A stretch of 64,000 bases of DNA from Sorghum bicolor (GCF_000003195.3 NC_012871.2:52728843-52792842), one strand, 5' to 3'; positions 34,790-47,516 are shown, counted from the stretch's first letter. Numbers and translations: made by a program. The notes: generated from the letters alone by a model not told the origin.

Positions 34790-34963
34790 GAGATGCCTGT
34801 GTTTTCTATGCTTGGTGCTCTCTGGAATGCCTGTCATTTGCATGGATGGGTGCAGCTGGGAGAGCTAGTCGGTAGGCAGCTTGTCCAATTGCAGTCAGAC
34901 CATGATAGCAGGTACTTTGGCTCTCCCAAGAATTCCATGAAGCGGTTTGATCATTTTCTCTAA
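34790..34963 (+). pseudogene. PPR gene fragment, C-terminal E domain
   Basis: A 57-codon open stretch ending at TAA 34961-34963 reads SMLGALWNACHLHG and LGELVGRQLVQLQSDHDSRY, the E motif that follows the last repeat in PLS-class PPR proteins. It is too short to stand alone. Together with 32100-32366 it gives the two ends of one PPR gene with most of its repeats missing and a solo LTR in between. Confidence 0.7.
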
Positions 34964-36242
34964 GTGAATCTGTATTTGTTGCTCTCAATTGTCCACTAAA
35001 GCATTGTCCAAATCAGTTGTAGATTGTTTGTCATGGCTCTGATTCCTCGATAATAGTTGTGGCCATGGATGGACTGACCTTGGACTTTTTATGTGGGGAA
35101 CCCATGGGTGGTCCCTTAGGGCTTGCAGGCATCCAGTAGGACTAGGGCCCATAGCCCATTCGTGGTCCACTTTTGCCCTTTTTAGTCTATTTTTGCCAAT
35201 TTTTGGGTCGTTTTCGCTTGTTATCCATTTCTAGACCGTCTTAATCATTTTCAACCGCTGTTTTGGACCCGATGTGACCCATTCTGCTGCCCATTACTTG
35301 TTTCTAGGCTGAAGTGAACCATTTTCGCCTCCCATGGCATGTTGTTGCCCTCACGTGAGACATTTTGGTCTCGATGTATACCTTATCCTTATCCAATAAT
35401 GGGCCAAATGCATGTGGCCACTAAGCGAGGTGTCTGGTCAACTGTAGCCAACCATGGCTGCTTGGTGGCCACCATGACATGTTGTCAGCTAGCCAAAGTT
35501 GGCCAAGGCTGGTTGTGGGGCAGCCACAACAAGGGTGCCCTACCAGGGAGGTGACGGGCTGATGGCTGGTGGAGCAGTACTAGTGAAAGTGCTTGAAAAT
35601 AAGTGATTTCATAGCAGTTTACCTAGATCTCAACCACCCAAACCCTCTCTTCCTACTATACATGAGGAGCATCCACCCCTCCTAGAAGTCCTAGGAGTTC
35701 TCCCTTCACAAAACCATACACGTTTTTGCACCAAGAGTCGTATGGGAGTCGCTATGGCCACAAATGGACCGAACCTTGGACTTTTCATGTGGAGCCCCAT
35801 GGGAGGCTCCCCCAAGGCCCATGGGCTGCCCTTGTGGAACCATGTCTCATAGCCCATTAGTGGTCCATTTTCATCCATTTTTACTTTATTTTCATCCGTT
35901 ACCCGGTCCAAGATTGACTTAGTCATTTTTAATTGCTGGATGCATACTTTTTTTTGTTTTTGGATTTATCTTTTTATTGTAATGATATACTTCTTTAGTT
36001 TTGCCATTTTTAATATATATACTTTTACGACCCATGTCCCATAGCATGAGATTTCTACTAACAATGTTGACCATAGTTATGACCATGATCTTTAGAACAA
36101 ACAAGTATAGAAGCCACCGCTAACAAATCTTGAGTATTAAATGGTCTTAACAAATGACAACACTTGAGACATGTGGTCAGACATCAAAACACTAATGGCT
36201 GAAAATCAAGTGAACGGATAATCTTCCATAGAAAATGTTTAC
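34964..36242. repeat. Non-coding flank; 35354-36239 duplicated at 57111-57998
   Basis: No gene. From CGTGAGACATTTTGG (35354) to GAAAATGTT (36239) the sequence recurs at 57111-57998 with several percent mismatches. Inside it, a looser tandem-like repeat with about 700-bp period is visible: CTTGGACTTTTTATGTGG near 35080 against CTTGGACTTTTCATGTGG near 35775. Origin unknown. Confidence 0.7.
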
Positions 36243-37911
36243 TGTTGACGGTGGATAGTGTCAACATTTTATATATCAAAAGGCATGAAACACACATCAA
36301 TATCTAGAAGACTAGGGATTTATCTAACAATTTCCATGAGTTTTGGTGATTTATCAATTTTCAGGGACTGAACCAAAAAACACCAAAAAAGGGGCATAAC
36401 TACAAATCTACACCACAAAATTATCCAAAACTCATGAATGCGCCAAACTACTCTAGAAGGATCTAGAAAACACCAGCGCAAAGGAGAGGTGAAGCCACCT
36501 CTAGGTGGGGCTGGCCGGCCTCCCATGAGGGGAACCCTCTCCCCCTTCTGGAATGTTCCTCCATCGCCTTTGAGGATCAATCTTAGCCCTATGTGAAGTT
36601 AGTTTGATCAAATGGCTGGCGTGCATCCCACCGGGCTATATAAGTGGAGTCAGACCTCCCCCTAGAAACCCTAGAGAATTCATTCAAGTCGTTCAAGGTT
36701 GAGTTAGTTGAAGATCAAGTCATTTAGATCATCAAGTTCTAGTTCCTCATAGCCTTCTAGTTCATAGTTTAGCATAGTTAGATCTAGATTAGAGGAAGTC
36801 AAGGCGTGTTAATCAGTCTTGGATTCCAGAAGTAGTCAAGAAGAGAAGAGTCTCGTATAGTTAAGCTTTTCTTTCTTATTGTATTATTTGTGTTCGTATG
36901 ATATTTACTAGCAACATTGTTCTTCATCTTAGTTTAATTATTATGTTCATTATCTACTTCAATACATCAAGTTTAGTTGGTTTCCTATTATATTCATGCA
37001 CTGGTTCGTATAGCGCTCATCTAGTTGATCATATGGTGAGTGGTAGGCAATATGTAGACATGGTGTCTAGATGTTTTGTTTATTTGCGGATATCCTCAGT
37101 TGTGCCAGCTAGTGAGGTAGATCGTGGGTGTGATAGACCCATTGAGTCCTTTGTAGTCCTTCTCCCATACAATGGATTGGTAGAGTGGGATTGTTAAGTT
37201 GATAGGAGGTTCCTATACTCTTCTTTTCCTGTACATTGCTCCGATGTGTTTGGGAACTATGGTAGTATAACTTGGCAATGATTTCTAGATGCACTTGCAC
37301 TAGTTGATGTAGCTTTGACAGGTAGTTAAATAGGAGTTATTTCTCAATTACCTGATTAGACAATGCTGGCATGATTAGAGTGCTATGATGGATTAGTATC
37401 ATTAGGAGATGACTGATTAATGGCTCATCATCGTTATAGTAATTATTATCTTTATCATATTATTTATCTTGTGACTTACCCCTGTTATGAGTAGAGCGAA
37501 TGACATTGGTTACATCATCTATTCAATACATATACATATACATGTTATCAATACTATGAGTAGCTTCTTAGCAATGCCTTCCTAATGTTAGAATATAATT
37601 GACAACCTGGTAATACTCTAGGTAAAATGGTACAATGGTATAATTATCTATCCACTTGCAAAATTGTTCTTAGTTTATATTCATCTTTATTTATTTTTGC
37701 CTAGTCACATAAAATGATAAGATTATTTAGTATACCAGAATTTATTCCTAGCTTTACAATTAGGGATGACAACCTAGTTTCATAGTTAGGAGTAAGGGTC
37801 GAGAGGCTAGTGGCTCGTTGCTAAAGGCAAGTTAATTAGTACCAACATTTTTAGTGTCATTGCATGGGATAGAGATTTGGGTTTTATTAAGTGACGTTAG
37901 AAATGCCAACA
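36243..37911 (+). repeat. 5' LTR of the outer Athila-like element
   Basis: 1669 bp, TGTTGACGGTGG ... CCAACA. It matches 55544-57108 over nearly its whole length. A TATA-like CTATATAAGTGGAG lies near 36637. Short open frames inside have no homologues that I recognise. Confidence 0.85.
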
Positions 37912-37919
37912 AGCATTTT

Positions 37920-37937
37920 TGGCGCCGTTGACGAGGA
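37920..37937 (+). other. Primer-binding site, tRNA-Asp type
   Basis: TGGCGCCGTTGACGAGGA, 8 nt after the LTR, differs by two bases from the complement of the tRNA-Asp 3' end. Its position relative to the LTR is the same as in the element at 14908. Confidence 0.8.
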
Positions 37938-38071
37938 AGGCTAATAAACTTAGGAAAAGTATTGACAACAATATGCATTATGAATAAGACTGATCACCCA
38001 ATTGACCTCAAACTCAAACAGGCTTACCCTTGTTCTATCTATTTGTATATCTTATGCATTGTATTGAATGA

Positions 38072-39504
38072 ATGAACGGATTTGCTCTCCCAGATAATTA
38101 CGTTGAAGATCCAGAGAGACTCTTACAAAGAAGAAAGTTTGCTGATATGAGGGACATCTTTGAATCACCATCAAGAACACCCTCCACCGAAGCTCAATCT
38201 TCAAGAAATCAAGCTCTAACACCTGAAGGAGAAGAATCAGGAAATTTAGCACCAGCTTTTGAAGCTATGGTTGAGAAGACGCTACACGAGTTCTCTGCTC
38301 CAACAACCACCAACATCCTTACTGGACCTAACGTCAATATTGGTGACAATGGATTTGAACTCAAGTATGCTCTTATCACTATGGTTCAAGCTAGTCAATT
38401 TTGTGGAAAGGCTCATGAAGATGCAAGTGCACATTTACAACACTTTTTAGAGATTTGCGGCACCTTCACTATCAGAGGAGTATCAAGAGATGCTATTCTA
38501 CTCTGCCTTTTCCCATTTTCACTTCTAGGAAAAGAAAAATAGTGGTTCTACAATAACAAAGAAACCAACACTACATGGGACAAATGCTCTACTGCTTTCT
38601 TAGCGAAGTTCTTTCCTACAGGCAAGACCAATGCTCTACATGGGAAAATCTCAAGCTTTCATCAACAACATGATGAATCATTCACCAAGGCATGGGAACA
38701 TTTTCAAGATTATATTACAGAATGTCCTCATCATGGAATGGAGGATTGGCTACTTATGCAGACCTCCTATCATGGGCTAGTCTCTAGTACCCATGAATCC
38801 ATGGATGCTGCAGCAGGAGGAGCTTTCTTGTCACTTAAGGTCACCGATGCAACAGCACTTGTGGAGAAGATGGCCTCAAATCAGAGTTGGAATGAAGAAT
38901 GTGTGCAACCCCGTAAGAGAGGAGGAGGCATGCATCATATTAAGGAGATTGCCATGGTCACTGCAAAGCTAGACCTCATAATGAAGAAACTTGACAGCAA
39001 AAGCAATGAGAATAGAGAAGTCATGCACATTGATGACTCCTACATGACTTTTGAAGAATGTGGAGATACAGGTAACTCAGGAAACAACTGCCCTACACTC
39101 CAAGAGGATGTGAACTTCATCAACAACAATACCAACTACCGTCCTCAGCAAAATCAAGTATGGAATCAATCAAATCAACGATGGAATCAACCCAATCAAG
39201 GATGGAACCAGCAAAGGCCCAACTACCAAGGTAACAACCAAGGAAACAATAATTTCAATAGCAATTTCAATCAACCACCTTTAAGAGAAGTAATTTCTAA
39301 TTAGAATAAAGCTGTAGAAAATTTATCTAAGAGGGTAGCATCCAATGATAAAGTACTAGAAAATATAAATACTAAAATGGATAGTCTAACCTCTGCTATT
39401 AAGAACCAGCTTAGCTTTAATAAAATGCTAGAATCACAATTACCTCAGCTGGCAGCCGCTGTTTCACCGATCCATGAAGGTAAGATTCCTGGCAACCCCT
39501 AGAG
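38072..39504 (+). pseudogene. Gag of the outer Athila-like element, with stops
   Basis: ATG 38072 begins an Athila-type gag. The core (about 38340-38760) includes HLQHFLEICGTFTIRG and CLFPFSLLGKEK, followed after a TAG (38540-38542) by WFYNNKE, TAFLAKFFPTGKT and AWEHFQDYITECPHHG. The C-terminal part is Asn/Gln-rich with three WNQ units (39160-39215), a likely nucleic-acid-binding tail. Further stops lie at 39302-39304 and about 39500, all without a change of frame. The nonsense changes fit C-to-T decay. No CCHC knuckle is seen. Confidence 0.85.
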
Positions 39505-39534
39505 CTCGAAACCGCAAATCTTGTTGATGTTTGT

Positions 39535-40119
39535 GCAGGTTACTACATAGAAGGAATATCAGAAGGATGGAAGGATGAATCCATGCCACTCAAGAGAGGA
39601 GATCTAGGAAGACCCGTGATTCGCATCTCTATTGGGCAACATTATTTCTCTGAAGTCGTCTCTGACCTTGGTGCTAGTGTCAACATCATGTTAAAGGTAA
39701 TCCCTGATCGTATTTTTCCATGGGCAACTTTGTTGTACATGAATATGTGCTTGCAGCTTGTAGATCAGATAGTTAAACACCCTGAAGGAATCCTAGATGA
39801 CGTATGCATATGAGTGGGACAATCATATGTTCCAGTAGACTTTGTGGTTCTAGATACTGGTAAAGATCTGAAGAGTCCTATCATCCTAGGCTGACCATTC
39901 TTGAGTACAATAAAAGCAGCCATTTATGTAGACAGTGCAACAATATGTTTCACTATCAAGGGCAATGAAGAGAGATTCAGTTTCAAAGACAGGACCCTTG
40001 AAGATCCTATCAATACCTACTATCTAGAGAAGCCTATATACAAAGAAGAAGAAGTACGGAAGACCTGTCCAAAGGGAAAGAAGAAGAACAAGAGGCAAGA
40101 AGGAAAGAGACTCAGATAG
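39535..40119 (+). pseudogene. First retropepsin-like domain of the outer element
   Basis: Reads GYYIEGISEGWKDE, then VIRISIGQHYFSEVVSDLGASVNIM (39616-39690), VDFVVLDTGKDLKSPIILG, and FLSTIKAAIYVDS: the shape of an Athila-type aspartic protease, with D-L-G at the catalytic position. Stops at 39811-39813 and 39892-39894 interrupt it in frame. It ends in a Lys-rich stretch. A second, separate copy of the same domain follows at 40158. Confidence 0.75.
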
Positions 40120-40157
40120 TCAAAGTAACAGAATACAGACAGGATCGTCATTTAGCT

Positions 40158-40507
40158 TTGCTAGTCTTAGCTAGAGATCCTGGTCTACCATCGATAGAGT
40201 GCACCATTAAACAGAGCTCTTTCTACTCAGCCATTTGCGACACTAGATCAGTAGTCAATATAATGTCAAAAGAGGTATACAATACACTATTTAATGACCC
40301 TATCAACCCTACATATATTTCACAGCTGGTGAACAACACCACACAAATCCCAGAGGGACTAGCAAGAAACATCATTGATAAGATCCACACCCATTCTGTC
40401 CCTACCAACTTTATGATCTTGGACATGGGAAAAGAATATAAGACACCTATCATACTTGGAAGGCCATTCCTCAGCACTACCAAAGCTATCATCTATAATG
40501 GAACAGA
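40158..40507 (+). pseudogene. Second retropepsin-like domain of the outer element
   Basis: An open frame parallel to the first protease domain: SAICDTRSVVNIMS matches the SDLGASVNIM region, IPEGLARNI matches HPEGILDDV, and FMILDMGKEYKTPIILG followed by RPFLSTTKAIIYN matches the end. The catalytic triplet reads D-T-R here. Coding sequence is cut at 40512 by the Sirevirus and resumes in frame at 53268; residues beyond the junction belong to the LTR. Confidence 0.75.
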
Positions 40508-40512
40508 CCAAG

Positions 40513-42940
40513 TGAAGGGTCGAGATGGCGGACTAGGGGGGGGGGGTGAATAGACCTTTCTAAAACTTAAACACGCCGGCTAACCGAAACAAATGTGGAA
40601 TTAAAACTATCAGTCTAGCCAAGACTACACCCCTCTATCTAAGTTCTCTAGCACCTTGTAAAAGATCCTTAACAAGCAAACAAGGTGCTACCTTAGCAAG
40701 AGCTCACCTAACCAATTCTAGGAGTAGGGTCATACAAACCTATGCCACTAGTACTTTGCAAACCAGGGGAGCTCCTACACAACTAGTAAGCAAAAAGCAC
40801 AAAGCTCCTAAACTCACTAGCAACGCTCAATAACAAGGCAACCAATGCCAAATTAGAGAGCACAACTTACTTAGATACACAAACTAAGCAAAGTGACTAA
40901 CAAGGTTACACAAACCAAATTAGTCATGCAAGGGGACCTACTTCTAGCTACACAAGCAAGAAGAAGACTACCAAGCTACTCAAGCTGAACTAGTTACAAG
41001 AGCAACTACACAAGCACAAGTATATAAAGAATGTAAATACAAGCACATGTATAGCGAATGCAAACCACCGAGAAGAGTGGACAATGTTGACACGGTGATT
41101 TTTACCAAGGTTCACTTGGTTGCCACCAAGATACGTCCTCATTGTGGCGATTCACCCAACTGATGGATCACGAGCTAATTAGCATTCTAAAGCCAAACCC
41201 TCAGTGGGTGACGCACATCCAATCTCAAAATGGGGGTCCTCCAAGCCACAAGCAATCCACTAGAGTTGCTCTTCACGAACCCTGTGGGGTGAGCACCGCA
41301 CCGTACCCCTCACAATCTCTTCTTTGGAGCACCGCACAATCTCCTTGTGTGCTTTGATAGAGTCACAAGCCACCAAGCTGTCTAGGAGGTGGCAACCTAC
41401 AAGAGTAACAAGCACCACTGGCTTGCAACACGAACGTACGCCTAGTGCCACTCAATGCAATCTCTCAATGCAACACACTAGAATCGCTCACTCACACAAT
41501 CGGATGATCACTATCAAGCATATGTGAGTTAGAGGCTTCACTATCACTCCCCAGGCATGGACACTAAGTCCCAAGGGTGCTCAGGACTCACCAAGGCTAG
41601 CCACCACTTCTATTTATAGACACAAGGGCTAAACTAGCCGTTGCCCTTTGACTGGGCAAAACTCATGGGCACTGGACGCGCTGCAAGGAGCCAACAGACA
41701 CTCGAACCCAGCGTGCGATGCTTAGACGAGAGCCATGTGTTACTAGCCGTTTGAACTCGACCATTGCAGCCAATGGCTAACTCACATGTGCCCCTGAAGC
41801 AATAGCACTGGATGCTCTCCTGGTCCACACCGGACGCGTCAAGTGCACACCGGACCCGTACGCAGAGAGGGTGTGCTTCGTGTGGGGTCACCAGACACAA
41901 CCACTGGACGCTCTCCTAGGCATCTGATGCTCTCTGTCAAAAATAGTTGCATTCTTATTAGCTGACGTCATGCACGCGGACATGCAAATAGTGTCCTGTC
42001 GCGTCCGGTGCCAGTGTCCGATGCGCACTGCTCACTCGTGCTAAAAACTGACAACACACCAGACGCTTAGGTACAGCATCCGATGCTTCTAAGGCTAGCG
42101 TCCGGTGAGTGTTTTTCCACTCCCACAACTTCTGCAAATTTCCCATTGGTGCAATAGAAAATATACACTTAATTTTCTCAAAAGCACCGAATCCCACCGA
42201 AAGAGGAACCCAAACCCCTCTTACCCTAGAAACTCCACCTCCTTTGCAAATGTGCTAACACCAATAAGTGTACACCACCCAGTGCAAGTGTGTTAGCTTT
42301 TCACAAACATTTTCCCAAAGGAGTTAGCCTCTCAACTTGCCATGCCACTCGATCCTAACACGTATACAAAGTTAGATCACTCAAGTGGCACTAGATGACC
42401 GATATGCAAACAAGTTTGCCCCTCTTGATAGTACGGCCATCTATCGTAAATCTAGTCATAATCTTCTCTACACACCTATGACTAGTGAAATGGAAATGCC
42501 CTAGGTTATACCTTTGCCTTGCGCATTCCATTCCAACTCCTCCAATGTTGATGCAACACATGCACCAACCAATCACCAAATGATATGATCCACTTCATAT
42601 CATCACGTGACCGTATTGGTTCATCGATCTTGACCTCACTTGCTCTTCGCTGTTGCCTCGGTCCATTGGCATCAAGTCTTGCTCAAGCTTCATCGTCACA
42701 CGCGGTCCCTTGCTTCAAAACCTTTGACTTGCCCTTCACTCTTGCAACCGGTCCATCGAGCCAAGCCTCATCTTGATCTTCTCCACCTTGGTCACATGAC
42801 TCTATGTCATGTCTCATATGCAATGAGCTCCTCCATCATCACATAATCACATGTGGACTAATCTCCTATGTATCTCACATAAACACTATTAGTCTACCTA
42901 AGTTGTCACTCAACTACCAAAACAAAACAAGGACCGTTCA
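40513..42940 (-). repeat. Complete Sirevirus LTR (now solo), left copy
   Basis: 2428 bp from TGAAGGGTCGAG to GGACCGTTCA, with CCAAG on both sides. Its reverse-strand TATA is at 41610-41618. Compared with 50922-53262 it has many CCG-to-CTG type changes. Confidence 0.88.
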
Positions 42941-43677
42941 CCAAGTCCACTTCCACTTCTTAGGAGAAAAGGTACGCTGTTATTTTAGAGATTATAACTG
43001 TTGTGGATTACCAGCTTTCACCAGGACCAAGAAGAGAAGCCAACGCCGCGCCTTGAGAAGAAAAGTTGAGGAGGAGAAAATAAAAGAAAAATCTGAAGAA
43101 CATCCACAACCAACCAAAGTATGGGAGAAAAAGGAGATCCCCTCAATTGAATCATCAACATTAGAAGAGGCAACATTTGGGTCCCCATCAGGATCCACTG
43201 AATAACCCTCAACATGATGACCACAAGAAGTCTTGTTCGGATGACTTTAAACTCCGTACCCTTGCCATAAGGTAACAATGGTAGTTATCTAATTACTCTA
43301 GTATATTTATTCTTTTGCATGTTTAGAAAAGAAAATAAAAATTCTTTACTACTTTATTATAAACCCTTAAAAAGCTCCAAAGTATTAGGTTTATGGTTTA
43401 CCCCATAAGAGTAGTTACAATGGTAGCACAAAAATAAATTTTCCTCTCTTTTCATTATAAATAGAAAAGTACAAAATATAAGAAGTGTGCTACATGTTCA
43501 TATCTACTCATAGAGATAATCAATTACTCATTTGGCTGACTGCTAACCCATTATCATATTCGAGCCTCGAGTTTTGGTTTTATTTTTGGAGTACACATTT
43601 ATAGGACTATACTATGAAGGAGTGAGACATGACTGTGGGTCAGCACTGCTAAGCTTACTCTAAAAGATCATTCAAGC
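42941..43677 (+). repeat. Duplicated segment of the outer element (copy of 53263-54006)
   Basis: Starts CCAAGTCCACTTCC and follows 53263 onward base for base with scattered changes, including the end of the outer element's coding tail (stop at 43203-43205, earlier than in the other copy). The copy stops at TTCAAGC (43671-43677), where it joins an internal position of the Sirevirus LTR. Confidence 0.88.
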
Positions 43678-43928
43678 TTCACCGTCACACGCAGTCCCTC
43701 GCTTTAAAACCTCTGACTTGCCCTTCACTCTTGCAACTGGTCCATCGAGCCAAGCCTCATCTTGATCTTCTCCACCTTGGTCTCATGACTCCATGTCATG
43801 TCCATATGCAATGAGCTCCTCCATCATCACATAATCACCTGTGGACTAATCTCCTATGTATCTCACATAAACACTATTAGTCCACCTAAGTTGTCACTCA
43901 ATTACCAAAACCAAACAAGGATCTTTCA
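43672..43928 (-). repeat. Truncated Sirevirus 3' LTR
   Basis: Matches 42683-42940 of the complete LTR (TCAAGCTTCA.CGTCACACGC to CAAGGATCTTTCA). It begins at a TCAAGC shared with the preceding segment and is followed by the polypurine tract, so it is the true 3' LTR of the retained interior. Confidence 0.85.
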
Positions 43929-44753
43929 ATCTCCCCCTTTTTGGTAATTGATGACAACTCTACAAAGATATGGAAATTAAGCTTTTTCAAGCTAGCACTC
44001 CACAAAAGTGTAAATTGCTAACTTAATTTGGATTTTATGCTACTTGTCCAATATTTAAGCTCCGAGTCAAGATTTGGATAAGCACCATAAAACCGTACTA
44101 AGTGCTACAGTTTATAGAATAAACCTTTGTAGCTCGATACCAAGTTCGATATCATTTGAAGTATTCAATGTACACCATCCTTAGCACCATGAGTAGCTAG
44201 ACAACAAAAACACTAGAAACCCCGTGAGATCAACATTATATGCAAAGATCTAGCTACTAACCTATACATGCTAGTTATCATATTATCATTCAAGTTCTAT
44301 AACTAGCATACACCACACAAGCATGCATATTGAATTTAAAACATGCAATGCAAGCAAGCACATGAATATGCACATATCAAATGCAAACAAACAGGGTTCA
44401 TGAGCTTGCTCCGCCTACTTGTGTGCTTCTCTTATCCAAGAATTTTGATCCTTCTTGATCTATCTTAATGTTGCTCCCTCTTTGTCCATGTCCATGTACA
44501 AACCAACTTCCCATATTTCATATCTTTGTACCAATCTCCCCCCTTTGTCATCAATTTCCATAAAAGGTATGTGATACCAATTAAATCACTTGATACCAAT
44601 TGAAAAAGTGTGCATCTCATTGTGACAAATGATCGCATATGGGGTAGAAGGTTGAGGCTTGAATCTTGCATTTTTTATGGACATCACCATATTTGTTGGA
44701 ATGACATTACTTGACCTTGATACCTTTTGGTGTGGCACCTCCCCCTATGTCAT
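43929..44753 (-). other. Polypurine tract and two further PPT-like copies
   Basis: On the reverse strand, AAAAAGGGGGAGA (43930-43942) abuts the LTR. Similar sequences follow at 44535-44552 (GATGACAAAGGGGGGAGA) and 44737-44753 (ATGACATAGGGGGAGGT). Several PPT copies near the 3' LTR are known in Sireviruses. Confidence 0.6.
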
Positions 44754-45797
44754 AGCATGCGTCATTCACTTGACAATCTTGTTGGTTAAGGAACTTGCTT
44801 CGCTTGATGATCACTTAAAGTTGAGGATCACTTGTGGAACCACCTTCTTTTATGATAGATACCATATGTATAAATGTGATATCATTTAAAAGATCTTGTC
44901 CGATACCATATGGAATCTTCTACAGATTAAAGATTTTCTAGTATGGAACCACTTGTTTGCAATCTTGAACATTTGCTATCTTGAGTACCAATTGTAGGAT
45001 ACCAATTGAAGAAACATTTGAATCTAGATATCCATTTGCATTTTTGTCTTGTTCTTGTACTCTTATCATCATGAGCTCCTAATTCTTGACTTGAACTAAG
45101 TTGATTTGCCTAAGCTTCCAAGTCTTGTTTGAACCAATAACAAGATTTTTCACACCTCAAATTAAGGGTTATCTTGCCAATGTTGTACATGTCACTTGTT
45201 AACAATCCAAAATAGATCAAGTACTTGGGTTCACTAGCTCATGAACAAACTCATATACATACCACTAGATTAATTAATCATTCAAGCAATAGTGGTAGGT
45301 TATGAATTTAAAACTTTTCATTTGTTATGCATGATCCTATGAAGCATGTACTGTATGCACTAACTGCATACTAGTAAGGAATGAAATGATCATGCACATT
45401 ACAATGATACCTTTACTATGTTGGAGAAGAGGATAGTCACATAGATTACAATTTATTTCTCCAATAGCAATGTGAAGTCCAATTATAAGCTTGGTGAAGA
45501 CCAATTATAAATACCAATTGATAGATTAAATCTTCACCCATATGAATTGAGAACCACTTAATATGATCAAGTGCACTAACTCTTGTTGTGGTTGGCTTGC
45601 TTCATCTTTCCTTGATCATTGCTTGCATGAGAGAACTAATAAGAATATCAATTGAAATAGTATGACTAGCTCTCTTTTGGGTTGTTGCTTGCTCTCTTGA
45701 TCAATCTTTTTGATTGCTTCAACTAAGCATGTCAAATGTCCTTTAGATCACCACTTCCATGTTAGCCTTCCAAGCACCACACTTGGTTTACGTACTC
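44754..45797. other. Sirevirus 3' internal non-coding DNA
   Basis: No pol motif in any frame. The phrase ATACCAATTGA recurs between 44570 and 45520, echoing the PBS/LTR border sequence GATACCAATTGAAGG; meaning unknown. Confidence 0.5.
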
Positions 45798-45805
45798 CTC
45801 GGGCG

Positions 45806-46343
45806 TAGGCCTGGGCATTCGGGTTACCCGATTTTTTCGGGTCGGGTAGTTCGGGTAAATCAAAATTCGGGTAATGAAAATTGCTACCCGATATTAGTCC
45901 CGAAAAAACGCTACCCGCAATTTCGGGTACCCGATAATTCGGGTTTGGGTTCGGGTATTCCCGATTTACCTGAATTTTCAAAAAACAACACACTATACAA
46001 AATTTCAATACCAATTTATATATAATTTCAGCAGCAATTTGCATAGAATTTTAATAGAATTTTGTAGAGAATAATATATTACTATCACTTGTTCAAACAA
46101 AGAGAATTATGTTCTAATAAATTGATATGTTCTAATATTTAACAAATAACACATGATAAATACAAAGATATAGACAAATATTTGGGTAATTCGGGTACCG
46201 GGGGATACTACCCGAATTACCCAAACTAATTTCGGGTAACCAAAATTGCTATTCGAATTAGGATCGGGTACCTCGGGTTCGGGTAATTTGGATCCGGATC
46301 CGGGTAATTCGGGTATGGGTATCGGGTAATTTGCCCAGGCTTA
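45806..46343. mobile_element. hAT MITE, 538 bp, CGGGTA-rich
   Basis: Terminal repeats TAGGCCTGGGCA and TGCCCAGGCTTA are flanked by an exact 8-bp target duplication, CTCGGGCG (45798-45805 and 46344-46351), which is the hAT signature. The subterminal 150 bp at each end are dense in CGGGTA/TACCCG in both orientations. There is no transposase frame. Confidence 0.88.
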
Positions 46344-46351
46344 CTCGGGCG

Positions 46352-47516
46352 GCACGCCCCTCACATAGGGAGAAGTGACCTCTCTCTAAAGAACCATTCC
46401 TGTCACTCACTTTGAATTACCTTTGATTGATTGATTCAAGTGATGGACTTAATATGATGAGTAACCATGAATCCTTCTTTAAGTCCTTTTCTTTCTACCA
46501 AATGATCTTCAATAATCACTAGAACTTAAACTTCATTTTTATCTTGAGTTTGATCTTGATCTTCAACTTGAGTACTAAATGTGTACACAAAGTACATTTC
46601 ATAATCAAATGGCATTGTACTCATAGCTTGTCATGCTTCTAGATCAATTCAAAACCAAACTTAGGTGCCTCAAATACTTATAATCACGTTTCCAATCATG
46701 AGACCTTTCAATCAAAGTGACTCCGATCTATCCAATAATTGTCACTTTTCTGGCAGATTTTGTACCTTCTCAAAGATAAATACATATCTCACGATATACA
46801 GATCCAAATACCACGAAATTTGGTAGAGATGCGATTCACTAAGTCATCTAGCAGCTGTAAAAATTTGAGCTTATTTTGACTTCTATATTGCTACCAGATT
46901 TCAATTCTTCCACCACTGCTACATGCTGAAAACTTCTGCACTATAGCTGACAAGATTTACTCTAAAACTAGAGTATCCCTTATCCATTTTTTTATGAAAT
47001 TTTTACAACATCTTCTATGATTAGTGTACAGCATGCATTCCAAATTTCAAGTCATTCCAATAAGGTTTGATCACTGCTAGCTCAGATTTTGAAAATTGGA
47101 CAGATTTCAAGGAATTGAGCTATACTTGTTTAAATTGAACCAAACTTGAAATTAACTTGATTACTAAACATTTAATCCATTCAAACATCTTATAGCAAGC
47201 AACATTGCATATATATCCAATTCAATCAACTCATATGCACCCAAATGAATGTGATCAATAAAGATATACCTTGGTTAGCTCATGATCATCTAATTTGCAA
47301 GCTTCAACTCATGTATTTGCAAGCCATCAAATAATCCAATAAATCACCACAACTTGAATATGACACTTGTATGTTGTAGCACATTTGGACTTCACTTGTT
47401 TTGACTTGGCATTGGGATAAGATATGCATTAAGCTTCAATACTTGACTAAATCATATGATGAACAATATAGGATCAATTGAATCAAGCCTCCAATGCCGA
47501 TGGTACCTACACACAT
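46352..47516. other. Sirevirus internal region, no gene seen
   Basis: The place where pol should lie (reverse strand, after gag) has no protease, integrase, RT or RNase H motif. AT-rich, many stops in all frames. Confidence 0.6.

Noticed and set aside
43930..47516. Sirevirus pol on the reverse strand
   Set aside because: No integrase, RT or RNase H motif found in any frame; frames there are short.
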